Assembly (NCBI GenBank): GCA_030628905.1
Contig: DAOVQB010000099.1
Location: forward strand, 1 to 15,462
Reading direction: 5' to 3'
Source of the DNA: DAOVQB01 sp023128935
GTDB lineage: Bacteria; Eisenbacteria; RBG-16-71-46; CAIMUX01; WJJG01
Length of the DNA stretch: 15,462 nucleotides
Part shown: one piece after another, positions 6,791 through 14,155 of the stretch
How positions within the stretch are numbered: position 1 is the stretch's first letter
Layout: the number at the start of each line of letters is the position of its first letter
Made by a program: the position numbers and the translations under genes
The notes under the pieces: generated by a model
Database searches by the model: none
Seen by the model: the letters and a program-made list of their open reading frames with translations, nothing else
What the model was told of the DNA's origin: nothing

Positions 6791-8629
6791 ATGGATGCTA
6801 ACTTGCAGAATACCAAGGTGATGGAAAGCTCCTCCGGCAGTGTTCCGGTGCGGGAGGAAATCGACAGGAAGCATCAGTGGGATCTCGCGGTGCTTTTTGA
6901 GAGCGATAAGCCGTGGGAGGAGGGCTTTGAGCAGATCGATCAGCTCGTACGCCCGCTGGAAGCGATGCGCGGGCAGCTGGATTCAGCTGACGCGATTGCC
7001 CGGCTATTTGCTGCCGAGACCGAACTGGAGCGCTTGATCGAGCGACTCTACATCTATGCCCACCTGCGGGAGGACGAAGACACCGCCAACACGGAGAACC
7101 AGGGTCGCATGGGGCGCATCCGCGCCAAAGCTACTGAGGTGTCTGGGCGCCTTGCCTGGATCAAGCCGGAGATCCTGTCACATTCGGAGGGGGAGCTGCG
7201 CGCCTGGACGGATGCCCCCGCGCTCAAGAAAGACCGCTTTGCAATGGTCAAGCTCCTACGCCAGAAACCGCACATCCTGTCGGACAAGGAAGAAACGCTG
7301 CTTTCGCGTGCGGCGGAGGTGTTCTCCGCACCGCAGCAGACGTTTGGTTTCTTGACAGATGCCGACATGCGCTTCCCGGAGATCAAGGACAGTGAAGGCC
7401 GCAGCCGGGAGCTTTCTCAGGGGCGGTATATCACCTTCCTAATAGACACAGCCCGCCACGTGCGCCGGGATGCCTTTAACGGTATGTGGGAAACATTTGG
7501 TACCTTCAAGAACACACTTGCCTGCACGCTCTCATCCAATATCAAGCTCCAGAACTACAAAGCGCAGGTTCGCAACTTCCCCTCCGCCTTGGAGGCCTCG
7601 ATGCATGATGACCACATTCCCTTGCGGCTCTACGAAACGCTCATCGCTGCCACCCACGAGGCCCTGCCAACGTTCTATCAGTACCTGGAGTTGCGCAAGC
7701 ATCAGCTGGGTCTCGACGATCTCGATATGTATGATATGTACGTTCCGATTGTGCCTGAATACCAGATCAAGATCCCCTTCGAACAAGCGCGCGAGTGGGT
7801 GATCGAGGCCTGCCGGCCACTGGGCCAGGAGTATGTGAAGGTGCTCGAATCAGCCTTCAAGAACAGGTGGATCGACGTCTATGAAAACCGTGGAAAGCGC
7901 TCGGGCGCCTACTCGAGTGGATGTTACGACAGCCTTCCCTACATTCTGCTGAACTACCAGGGGACGCTTGATGATGTATTCACGCTGGCGCATGAGCTAG
8001 GCCACTCGATGCACACCTGGTTAGCACAGCATGCGCAGCCGCATCGTTTCGCGCGCTATCCCATCTTTACTGCCGAGATCCCGTCCACGCTGAACGAAGC
8101 TCTATTGCTGAAGCATCTATTGCAGACAAGTGATGACCCCAAGTTCCGGGCATACCTGCTCAATCATCTCTGCGACTCTTTCAAGGGCACTGTCTATCGA
8201 CAGACGATGTTCGCGGAGTTCGAGAAGCGGATCCACGAGATGGACGCGGGGGGGAAGCCGCTAACACCTGATGCACTGGCTGAAACCTACTACGAGCTCA
8301 ATGGCGAGTACTACGGTCCGGGCATCGATGCAGACAAGAAGATCGCCCTAGAATGGGCGCGGATTCCGCACTTCTACTACAACTTCTATGTCTACAAATA
8401 CGCCACCAGCTTCTGCGCATCCCAGATCCTGGCGGGCCGTCTCGTTGAGAGTGAATCGAAATGTGACCAGTATCTTGACCTGCTGCGCGCGGGAGGTTCG
8501 GACGATCCACTCGAACTCATCCGGCAGGCAGGGGTTGATCTTACCGACCGCAGGACACTGGAGAGCGCGTTCGAGGGCTTTTCCGATACGGTGGCGGAAC
8601 TCGGAAAGGTGCTCAAGGAGCTGAGCTGA
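6791..8629 (+). CDS. pepF: Oligoendopeptidase F (peptidase family M3), zinc metallopeptidase
   Basis: 612 residues, the usual PepF length, with no signal peptide, so cytoplasmic. It cleaves medium-size peptides in peptide turnover. Zinc motif: H401-E402-L-G-H405 (HELGHSMHTW), with third ligand E429 in 'FTAEIPSTLNEALL', the M3B arrangement. Further family signatures are 'YSSGCYDSLPYILLNYQG' before the zinc motif and 'IPHFYYNFYVYKYATSFCAS' near residues 523-542, which supplies the substrate-binding tyrosines. The N-terminal ~200 residues ('KHQWDLAVLFESDKPWEEGF') match the helical PepF N-domain. The start is ATG 6791, with ggagag about 4 nt upstream; an in-frame upstream start at 6755 would lie too close to the candidate promoter. 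It stands alone: the receptor is 233 nt upstream and the next gene converges with a 65-nt gap. Appears fully intact. Confidence 0.95.
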   Translation: MDANLQNTKVMESSSGSVPVREEIDRKHQWDLAVLFESDKPWEEGFEQIDQLVRPLEAMRGQLDSADAIARLFAAETELERLIERLYIYAHLREDEDTANTENQGRMGRIRAKATEVSGRLAWIKPEILSHSEGELRAWTDAPALKKDRFAMVKLLRQKPHILSDKEETLLSRAAEVFSAPQQTFGFLTDADMRFPEIKDSEGRSRELSQGRYITFLIDTARHVRRDAFNGMWETFGTFKNTLACTLSSNIKLQNYKAQVRNFPSALEASMHDDHIPLRLYETLIAATHEALPTFYQYLELRKHQLGLDDLDMYDMYVPIVPEYQIKIPFEQAREWVIEACRPLGQEYVKVLESAFKNRWIDVYENRGKRSGAYSSGCYDSLPYILLNYQGTLDDVFTLAHELGHSMHTWLAQHAQPHRFARYPIFTAEIPSTLNEALLLKHLLQTSDDPKFRAYLLNHLCDSFKGTVYRQTMFAEFEKRIHEMDAGGKPLTPDALAETYYELNGEYYGPGIDADKKIALEWARIPHFYYNFYVYKYATSFCASQILAGRLVESESKCDQYLDLLRAGGSDDPLELIRQAGVDLTDRRTLESAFEGFSDTVAELGKVLKELS

Positions 8630-8694
8630 GGGCTCGCGGGGCATCTGACCTGGGCCCACGGTGTGTGCGCGAGTGCCTGCGCGTGCACGGACCG

Positions 8695-9705
8695 CTATTT
8701 GCCGGGGTCCTGGGTGCCTTCAAGAATCACGGCGATCGAATCAAGATTGGCCGGCCCCACGCCCAGGGCATGTGCTGTTCTGGCCGCCTTGGCCAGGCAG
8801 GGGTGGGTAAGCCCGGATTTGAGAGCGAACTTCGCGACGTAGTAGTTCAGGCGCCCAGCTTGGGGGTTCTTTTCCGTGATCCCACAGATCCATTCTCGCC
8901 ATTGCTCAAGTTGGCCGCGCGCATTCGCATACTTGTAGGTTTCCATGACACCCGATGTGATTGCTGACGCATTGGGCATCTGCTCGACAAGGGTTCTCCA
9001 CAAGCTCTGGCTCTTCTCGGCATCCTGCCGGAAGTAGGCGTAGTATTTCGCTAAGAACATCAGGCCCTTTGCAGCATGCCGCGGATTGCTTCCCAAATCC
9101 AACTCCAGGAGCCTCTGGAAGAGAGCCTCGGCTTCGGTCTCACGCTTTCTGTACAGATACTTCTCGAGGACATCCAGTCGGAGCTGGAGGGAATTAGGGT
9201 TGGCCTTGAGATCCGCCTCCATCTCCGGAAGGGGATCGATCTCTGCCTTGACCGCATGGGCCTCCTCGAGGAAATCGCTCGCTCTCCGGTAGCCTACGAT
9301 CCGATCGATCTCGCTTCCATCTGCTCTGAGGAAGAGCACCACCGGCAAACCCATGATTGGATAGCGTCGCTGAAGCGGAATGCCTTCCGGCTTGTCCGAG
9401 GCGATGCGCAGGGCAATCAATCCGTCGGCCAGCTCGGCGCCTTTGGGCGTGTTCCAGAGATCATCGTCCATGACCTTGCACTGACCGCAGTGATCGGAAT
9501 AGACATCGATCATGACCAGGCAGTTGGTCTTCTCTGCTCCGGCCAGGGCCGCATCTAGGCTCAGATTGCTCCACTCAACACCTTCCGCCCGAGCGGTCGT
9601 AAGACCCGGGGTCACGGTGCATGCCGCGAGAAAGAGGGTGAGGCCGCAGACGACCGCAACTGTGGCAGACCTGCCCAAACCCTTCATCTCTTCAGGAGTC
9701 CTCAT
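8695..9705 (-). CDS. Thioredoxin-fold lipoprotein with C-terminal TPR-like helical region
   Basis: 336 residues from ATG 9705. The lipoprotein signal is GLTLFLAAC with lipobox L-A-A-C29, so the protein should be lipid-anchored on the periplasmic side. A thioredoxin domain spans ~45-155: 'LVMIDVYSDHCGQCKVMDDD' with active site C73-G-Q-C76, then 'YPIMGLPVVLFLRADG' with cis-proline P121. It most resembles DsbD C-terminal/Thioredoxin_7 type domains, which reduce or shuffle periplasmic disulfides. Residues ~165-320 are helical with TPR-like spacing (LYRKRETEAEALFQRLLELD; AEKSQSLWRTLVEQMPNAS), suggesting a docking surface for a partner. GAGG lies 10 nt before ATG 9705. A TTG at 9714 is too close to that site. 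ATG 9687 would give a neater signal peptide (MKGLGRSATVAVV) and cannot be excluded. An inverted repeat sits just upstream at 9734-9762. The gene converges with pepF. Confidence 0.83.
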   Translation of the reverse strand: MRTPEEMKGLGRSATVAVVCGLTLFLAACTVTPGLTTARAEGVEWSNLSLDAALAGAEKTNCLVMIDVYSDHCGQCKVMDDDLWNTPKGAELADGLIALRIASDKPEGIPLQRRYPIMGLPVVLFLRADGSEIDRIVGYRRASDFLEEAHAVKAEIDPLPEMEADLKANPNSLQLRLDVLEKYLYRKRETEAEALFQRLLELDLGSNPRHAAKGLMFLAKYYAYFRQDAEKSQSLWRTLVEQMPNASAITSGVMETYKYANARGQLEQWREWICGITEKNPQAGRLNYYVAKFALKSGLTHPCLAKAARTAHALGVGPANLDSIAVILEGTQDPGK

Positions 9706-9733
9706 GATTGGCAATCCTCACACTGACCTCGCA

Positions 9734-9762
9734 GTACACTGTGCGACCGTTGCGCAGTGTAC
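9734..9762. promoter_or_regulatory. Inverted repeat upstream of the thioredoxin lipoprotein gene
   Basis: GTACACTG (9734-9741) and CAGTGTAC (9755-9762) are perfect 8-bp arms around a 13-nt centre. In RNA, four more inner pairs (two of them G-U) and two outer pairs beyond one mismatch can extend the stem. It begins 29 nt upstream of the lipoprotein start (leftward) and about 100 nt beyond the cheA stop. No T-run follows in either direction, so an operator or mRNA structural element is as likely as a terminator. Confidence 0.5.
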
Positions 9763-9799
9763 CGCTGCCATCCGCCGGCGTCTACTCCGAGCAGAGCCT

Positions 9800-9853
9800 G
9801 CTGCGCGCGGGCTGCCTGCTGTGCGCGGGCTGCCTGCTGCGCGCGGGCTGCCT
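9800..9853 (+). repeat. Tandem repeat, 3 x 18 bp, in the gap downstream of cheA
   Basis: Units at 9800-9817, 9818-9835 and 9836-9853. The first and third are identical (gctgcgcgcgggctgcct); the middle one differs at one base (t for c at its fifth position). It lies 10 nt from the cheA stop codon. The length multiple of 18 keeps frame, but I see no gene translating it. Copy number is likely to vary between strains. Confidence 0.92.
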
Positions 9854-9863
9854 AGCATCACTC

Positions 9864-12026
9864 CTACTCATACCGGAAGATGGTCGTCGGAATTGAGCTG
9901 TACTCGATCAGATTGTGGTGTGTGGACAGAGCCTCGAGCGTCTCATTCACGCCGGCCTCGTCCAGTGGTGTGGACCACAGGACCTTGATGGCTGTGCCGC
10001 ACTTACCCTTCTCGATCTCAGCGACGGAGGGCAGGCTGGCCAGAATGCTGCCGTAGAGTCCAAGGCGACGCAGGATCAGGTAGGCCACGAGGAAGGGCGC
10101 TTGCCGCCCCGAGTCGAATGTCAGGTAGGTTTCGAACGTGTGCTCTCCGCGCTTGAGGGCGCTGAGGACCTGTAACTGCAGGGTTGGCGACAGCTCGAAT
10201 GTACGGCCGATCAGTTCGACCTGGTTTTCTGCGGGGTCCGATTTCGTGCCGGTTTTGGTCTCCGAGTGCAGTTTCTCGACCAGTTCCGGGGGCGGTGGAG
10301 AAATCGGGTTGGGGAAGGCGTTGGCTGTGCTGGATAGATAGCTCACGCAATCCAGCATCAGATCCATCCGTTCGGGGGTTACCTCCAGCCGGTCGGCCCG
10401 TAGGAAATCGAGCATGGTTTCGAGGTGGTGGGCCAGATCAGCCGCCGCTTCGGCCGCGAGCATTGTCAGGTTGCCTTTGGCAGCGTGGAGGCGGCGGAAG
10501 GCCTCGTTGAGCAGATCGGTTTCCTGGGGCGAAGCCTCCAGGCTTAGAAGGGCATCCTGCAGCTTTTGGAGACCACTACGCAGTTCATCGATCAAGCCCG
10601 ATACGTCTGCCTCATCGAACCTGGAAGCCCCTGAACTCAGTCCGGATGGGCCTTGACCGCGTACAGTTTTCTGTATCTCCGGGCAATCCGCTCGGCACGG
10701 CTCCAGAGCATCGCTTGGACCTACTGTGGTCCCGGCATCGCCCGCGGCCCCGATGCCTAAAAAACCCTGATCCGAGGCGCTCGTAGATGCGGGGAGACGG
10801 TTAGTGCCGAGCGCTCTCGCCACCAACTCATTGATATCAAGCGTCAAGCCCAGTCTTCCTCCCGTGAACACGGACGTTCCTGCCACGCCTGGGTCATGAG
10901 GCAAGCTCTCGTCGAATGGGATATTGACTAGCTTCTGAGGCCCGAGAAACTCGCTGATAACAAGACCGATCCGGTCTGACCTGCTCTGGACAATGACAAC
11001 TGAGAGCTGCTCGGCGTCCCTCGGAAGCGGCTCGCTGCCCAGTAGCTCCCGTAGATCATGAAGCACGATGACCTGTCCCTGGTAGGTGAAATACTTCCCC
11101 TGATCCATTGCCGTTTGGATCTGTGCAGGGACGATGCCCAGCGACGCAACCACCTGCTCGATCGGCAGGGCAAAGAGCCCATTGCCTGCCCGCAGTGTGA
11201 GGGCATCGACGATGTTGACTGCCCGTAGCTTGGGAATCATCAGTTTGAAAGTGGTGCCTTTTCCCGGTTCTGTCTCCAGCTCAATTTTGCCGTCGAACTC
11301 CTCTACAACACTTCGCACTAGATCGAGCCCGACCCCCCGACCCGACGTGGCGCTGACGCTAGTGGCCATGGAGAACCCGGGCCGGCACAGGAGGTCCAGT
11401 AGGGGCGCGCGGGACCCTCTGGTCAGATGGTTGGAATCCCAGGCGGTTTCAAGAACGGTGGTTTCATCGATGCCGCGCCCGTCATCCGAGATGCAGATCT
11501 GGGTGGCGTGCTCGCGGTCAACGGCCGAGATGATGATCTTGCCCTGTGACGGTTTTCCGCCACGCGTGCGCTCGATAGGAGGCTCGATTCCATGGTCCAC
11601 GGCGTTCCGGAGCATGTGCAGAAGGGGATCGACCAGGCGTTCGGCGAGGGCCTTGTCGATCATGGTGTCGCTGCCCTCGAAGATCAGCTCAACATCGCGC
11701 CCGAGGTTCCGACTCAGATCACGGACAGGTCGGCGCAGGAGGCGCAAGGTGTCACCGATTTCCACCAGGCGGATGGCCATGACCAGATCATGGAGGTCCT
11801 GGCTGATCCGGTGACTGGCCTCGTTGCTCGTCTTGATGGCATTCAGGCACTCCTCGGGGAATGGTTCATGCCTTGCAAGGGCGGTTTGTGCCCGTCGTTC
11901 TAATTCTTGGAGGTTCGCGCTCGTGATAATCACTTCTCCGGCAAGGCCAAGTAGCGTGTCGAGATGCTCAAGCCTGACATGCATGCGGTCAACAGATTGC
12001 GTTTTCAGCTGGGCGACTTTAGCCAT
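9864..12026 (-). CDS. cheA: CheA-like histidine kinase with permuted domain order (P3-P4-P5, then HPt, then P2-like)
   Basis: 720 residues, cytoplasmic, no membrane segment. Residues 12-115 are the dimerisation (P3) domain (RLEHLDTLLGLAGEVIITSA). Residues 118-265 are the ATPase (P4): N-box 'HMLRNAVDHGIE' (137-148), G1 'DDGRGID' (181-187), 'PGFS' (216-219) and G2 'SGRGVGLDLV' (228-237). Residues 266-405 are a CheW-like (P5) domain. A low-complexity linker (~410-470) leads to a C-terminal HPt (P1) at ~472-570 with 'FRRLHAAKGNLTML', H514 being the phosphorylation site, and 'LAHHLETMLDFLR'. Residues ~600-718 resemble the small domain normally between P1 and P3. Canonical CheA is P1-P2-P3-P4-P5, so this is a rearranged, circularly permuted order with all catalytic motifs present. 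Start ATG 12026 overlaps the upstream cheY stop by 8 nt (ATGGCTAA), implying translational coupling. No receptor, cheW, cheR or cheB lies in the window. Confidence 0.9.
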   Translation of the reverse strand: MAKVAQLKTQSVDRMHVRLEHLDTLLGLAGEVIITSANLQELERRAQTALARHEPFPEECLNAIKTSNEASHRISQDLHDLVMAIRLVEIGDTLRLLRRPVRDLSRNLGRDVELIFEGSDTMIDKALAERLVDPLLHMLRNAVDHGIEPPIERTRGGKPSQGKIIISAVDREHATQICISDDGRGIDETTVLETAWDSNHLTRGSRAPLLDLLCRPGFSMATSVSATSGRGVGLDLVRSVVEEFDGKIELETEPGKGTTFKLMIPKLRAVNIVDALTLRAGNGLFALPIEQVVASLGIVPAQIQTAMDQGKYFTYQGQVIVLHDLRELLGSEPLPRDAEQLSVVIVQSRSDRIGLVISEFLGPQKLVNIPFDESLPHDPGVAGTSVFTGGRLGLTLDINELVARALGTNRLPASTSASDQGFLGIGAAGDAGTTVGPSDALEPCRADCPEIQKTVRGQGPSGLSSGASRFDEADVSGLIDELRSGLQKLQDALLSLEASPQETDLLNEAFRRLHAAKGNLTMLAAEAAADLAHHLETMLDFLRADRLEVTPERMDLMLDCVSYLSSTANAFPNPISPPPPELVEKLHSETKTGTKSDPAENQVELIGRTFELSPTLQLQVLSALKRGEHTFETYLTFDSGRQAPFLVAYLILRRLGLYGSILASLPSVAEIEKGKCGTAIKVLWSTPLDEAGVNETLEALSTHHNLIEYSSIPTTIFRYE

Positions 12027-12432
12027 GAGTCATCACTCTCCCGATCACCTGTGCTAGCACTTCCTGATCGAATGGTTTCGGGATGTAGTCGTCAGCTCCG
12101 AGCTTCAGAACGCGGATCACACTGGTCGCGTCACTCTGTGTCGAGACCATGACAAGCGGCGTCCCGTCGTACCATGGGGCTTGCTGCAATCGGTAGCAGA
12201 ATTCGAATCCGTCCATCGTGGGCATGCTGATATCAGACAGGACGAGTTGCGTTGATTCGATCTCACGTTCGAGATACTCGAGCGCCTCCTTGCCATCACT
12301 GGCCTCGGCAACCTCGATGGCGAGGGACTCGAGCTGAGATCGGAAGATGCGGCGCGTTGTCGCCGAGTCGTCAATCACCAGTGCCCGGGTACCAGGCGCG
12401 ATGATCGAGGACAAACGAGCTATATAGTCCAT
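12019..12432 (-). CDS. CheY-like single-domain response regulator
   Basis: 137 residues forming one receiver domain and nothing else. All phosphotransfer residues are present: acidic pair D21-D22 (VIDDSATTRR), phosphoacceptor D67 (LVLSDISMPTMDGFEF), switch residue in 'VMVSTQSD' (S97/T98) and K119 (YIPKPF). It should take phosphate from the CheA-like kinase encoded next and act by protein-protein contact. Start ATG 12432 (MDYIARLSS) has GGAG 8 nt upstream; the frame is open for 19 more codons, but those are Gly/Pro-rich and unlike a receiver. Its last eight nucleotides overlap the kinase start, so the two proteins are probably made in a fixed ratio. The motif VIDDSATTRR is typical of receivers partnered with CheA-type kinases. 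It could regulate motility or another chemosensory output; no flagellar genes are in view. Confidence 0.93.
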   Translation of the reverse strand: MDYIARLSSIIAPGTRALVIDDSATTRRIFRSQLESLAIEVAEASDGKEALEYLEREIESTQLVLSDISMPTMDGFEFCYRLQQAPWYDGTPLVMVSTQSDATSVIRVLKLGADDYIPKPFDQEVLAQVIGRVMTHG

Positions 12433-12542
12433 GCATGAATCTCCACCGCCCGCGACATCACGGATGGGAGGGACGCCCCCTCCGGGCATGCTGCAGCCAA
12501 GAGCACTTCTCCTTGCAGAAATGATCGGATAGAACCATCCGT

Positions 12543-12578
12543 GGGTTTAGAGGAGTCCATGGGTTTAGAGGAGTCCAT
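12543..12578 (+). repeat. Exact tandem repeat, 2 x 18 bp
   Basis: The unit gggtttagaggagtccat occurs at 12543-12560 and 12561-12578 with no mismatch. Each copy contains AGAGGAG, a strong ribosome-site-like sequence. In the first copy it is followed after three bases by ATG; in the second the corresponding triplet is ATA. Confidence 0.92.
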
Positions 12579-12694
12579 AAAGATGCGACTGTCGGGGTGG
12601 GGTATTGGAGAGGCCCTCCTGTAGGGTACATGCGGGAGTAAGGCCCGTGGGCGGAGTGGCCGATAGTCAATTCAGTACCGGCATGGTCTGGCGG

Positions 12695-12724
12695 TTGATG
12701 ATTGCGGAATGCTTAGCCTAATAT
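12695..12724 (+). promoter_or_regulatory. Candidate sigma70 promoter for the cysteine synthase gene
   Basis: TTGATG (12695-12700), an 18-nt spacer and TAATAT (12719-12724) give a reasonable -35/-10 pair. Transcription would begin near 12731, giving a ~64-nt leader before the ATG at 12795. Found by eye; there is no adjacent operator that I recognise. Confidence 0.45.
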
Positions 12725-12794
12725 CCTGTTGGCATCTGTTGGTCGGCTGACGCCTTGCGGGCGGTCTTGTGCGCCTCGGGAGAGAGGGTTCTTG

Positions 12795-13697
12795 ATGAAT
12801 TACAACACCGATATCCTGGATCTGATCGGCAATACGCCGCTTGTCAAACTCAACCGCATGACGGATATGGCCGTCTACGCCAAGGCGGAGTTCCTAAACC
12901 CCGGAGGCAGCATCAAGGACCGGGTGGCTAAGCATATCATCTTCAGCGCCGAGAAGAGCGGGGAACTCGCACCGGGTCAGCTGATCGTGGAGGGAACCAG
13001 CGGGAACACGGGGATTGCAGTTGCCTTGGTTGGGGCCCAGAAGGGACATCCTGTTAAGATTGCCATGCCGGAGAACATGAGTGAGGAACGCAAGAAACTC
13101 ATCCGGGCGCTGGGGGCAGAACTCATCCTCACTTCGGCCGAGGGAGGGGTTAATGAGGCGGTGAGAGCGGCGAGCGAGATCGCGGAGAAGGAGAAGGGTT
13201 GGCGCCTGGGGCAGTTTGATAACCCGCTCAATCCTGAGACCCATTTCCTCTTTACCGGGCCAGAGATCTGGGAACAGTTGGAGAACAAGGTGCATGCCTT
13301 CGTGGCCGGTGTCGGCAGCGGCGGCACCCTTGGTGGTGTTGGCAAGTTCCTCAAGGAGCGCTACCCCGGCGTGCGGATGATCGCTGTCGAGCCGAAGCAG
13401 ACAGCGGCGCTCCTGAGGCAGGAGCCGGGGTTGCACGCCATCCAAGGCATCGGGGACGGCTTTGTCCCCAAGTGCCTTGATACACAGATTATTGACGACC
13501 TGATTACCGTGAGCGATGAGGATGCCATTGCAACCACTCGAGAACTGGCGCAGAAGCAGGGTCTCCTGGTGGGGATCTCAGCGGGTGCCAATGTCTGGGC
13601 TACGATTTTCATCGCCCGCGCCCTTGGACCAACGCACAATGTCGTCACTGTGTTGCCCGACAGGGTAGAACGGTATTTCAGCACAGCGCTGATCTAG
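12795..13697 (+). CDS. cysK: Cysteine synthase (O-acetylserine sulfhydrylase), PLP-dependent
   Basis: 300 residues, cytoplasmic. It makes L-cysteine from O-acetylserine (or a related activated serine) and sulfide. PLP Schiff-base lysine K41 sits in 'NPGGSIKDR'. Substrate loop TSGNTGI is at 68-74, the phosphate-binding loop GVGSGGTLGG at 172-181 and GISAGAN at 260-266. It closes with 'VLPDRVERYFST', the family's C-terminal motif. Start ATG 12795 follows a purine-rich gagaggg; the 22 upstream codons in frame look unlike any CysK N-terminus, whereas MNYNTDILDLIGNTPLVKL matches the family exactly. Deciding between CysK and CysM, or a paralogue using O-phosphoserine, is not possible from motifs alone. 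Transcribed alone: diverges from cheY and converges with a transporter remnant. Confidence 0.94.
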   Translation: MNYNTDILDLIGNTPLVKLNRMTDMAVYAKAEFLNPGGSIKDRVAKHIIFSAEKSGELAPGQLIVEGTSGNTGIAVALVGAQKGHPVKIAMPENMSEERKKLIRALGAELILTSAEGGVNEAVRAASEIAEKEKGWRLGQFDNPLNPETHFLFTGPEIWEQLENKVHAFVAGVGSGGTLGGVGKFLKERYPGVRMIAVEPKQTAALLRQEPGLHAIQGIGDGFVPKCLDTQIIDDLITVSDEDAIATTRELAQKQGLLVGISAGANVWATIFIARALGPTHNVVTVLPDRVERYFSTALI

Positions 13698-13757
13698 CCG
13701 CGCGGGCCCATCAAGCTCCGCCGAGCCCGGGTCCGTTTGACCCATGCGACCTTCTTG

Positions 13758-13784
13758 GCGAGAAGCTCGCTAGCCGGCTTTTTT
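13758..13784 (+). terminator. Possible intrinsic terminator of the cysteine synthase gene
   Basis: A small hairpin, GCGAG (13758-13762) with CTCGC (13766-13770), is followed eight bases later by a run of six T (13779-13784). The self-complementary AGCCGGCT (13772-13779) directly abuts the T-run. Stems are short, and the T-run doubles as two lysine codons of the opposite-strand remnant, so this is weak. Confidence 0.3.
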
Positions 13785-14114
13785 CTGGATTACGATTCCC
13801 GCGACAATGAGCATCAGCCCGACTCCTGAGGAGATGTAGATTTCCTCGCCCACAACCAGGTTCAGCAGAGCCAGGGAGAGGAAGGGAGAGAGGAGAATAA
13901 GATTGGCCACCTGAGCCGTGGTTCTCGAGAAACTCAATGCCTTGAGCCAGATCAGGAAGGTGATCCCCATCTCGAAGAGGCCCACGTAGATAGCCCCCAA
14001 GGAGCCCGGTGATCTGACCATAGCCAGCTGGCCTGTTGCTGCGCAGTAGATCAATGCGAAGGCAGAGCCGCATGCAAAACTCAGGTGGTCAGATGGCCTG
14101 AAGTCGGCAATCAT
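13770..14114 (-). pseudogene. EamA/DMT-family transporter, 5'-truncated remnant
   Basis: An open stretch of 114 residues with about four hydrophobic helices. The segments 'GAIYVGLFEMGITFLIWLKAL', 'LSPFLSLALLNLVVGE' and 'SGVGLMLIVAGIVIQKK' match the last part of the second EamA repeat ('P....l......gE......G..li..G'). A full EamA exporter is about 300 residues with two five-helix repeats, so the first repeat and start of the second are gone. Upstream in the same frame there is a TAA three codons before the ATG, no Shine-Dalgarno sequence, and immediately the start region of the divergent panE gene, so no room for the missing part. Best explained as a gene cut by deletion or rearrangement near 14115. 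A short stand-alone half transporter is possible but less likely. Confidence 0.7.
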
Positions 14115-14155
14115 AGAGGGGGATTAGCTAGGCCATGAGCTTCTCGAGGAGGGCG

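Larger units (their letters stand above)
12433..12794. other. Divergent intergenic region between cheY and the cysteine synthase gene
   Basis: This 362-nt gap holds a 2 x 18-bp tandem repeat (12543-12578) and one candidate rightward promoter (12695-12724). A 22-codon mini-reading frame starting in the repeat (ATG 12559, stop 12622-12624) has an AGAGGAG three nt upstream but no other support. I see no convincing leftward promoter for the cheY-cheA operon and no recognisable T-box or riboswitch before the cysteine synthase. Confidence 0.5.

Noticed and set aside
9708..9896. Small plus-strand frame with repeated LLRAGCL/LLCAGCL residues
   Set aside because: It is produced by the 18-bp DNA repeat, starts at TTG without a clear ribosome site and overlaps the ends of two supported genes.
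12433..12540. Leftward promoter for the cheY-cheA operon
   Set aside because: No -35/-10 combination with acceptable match and spacing could be found by eye.
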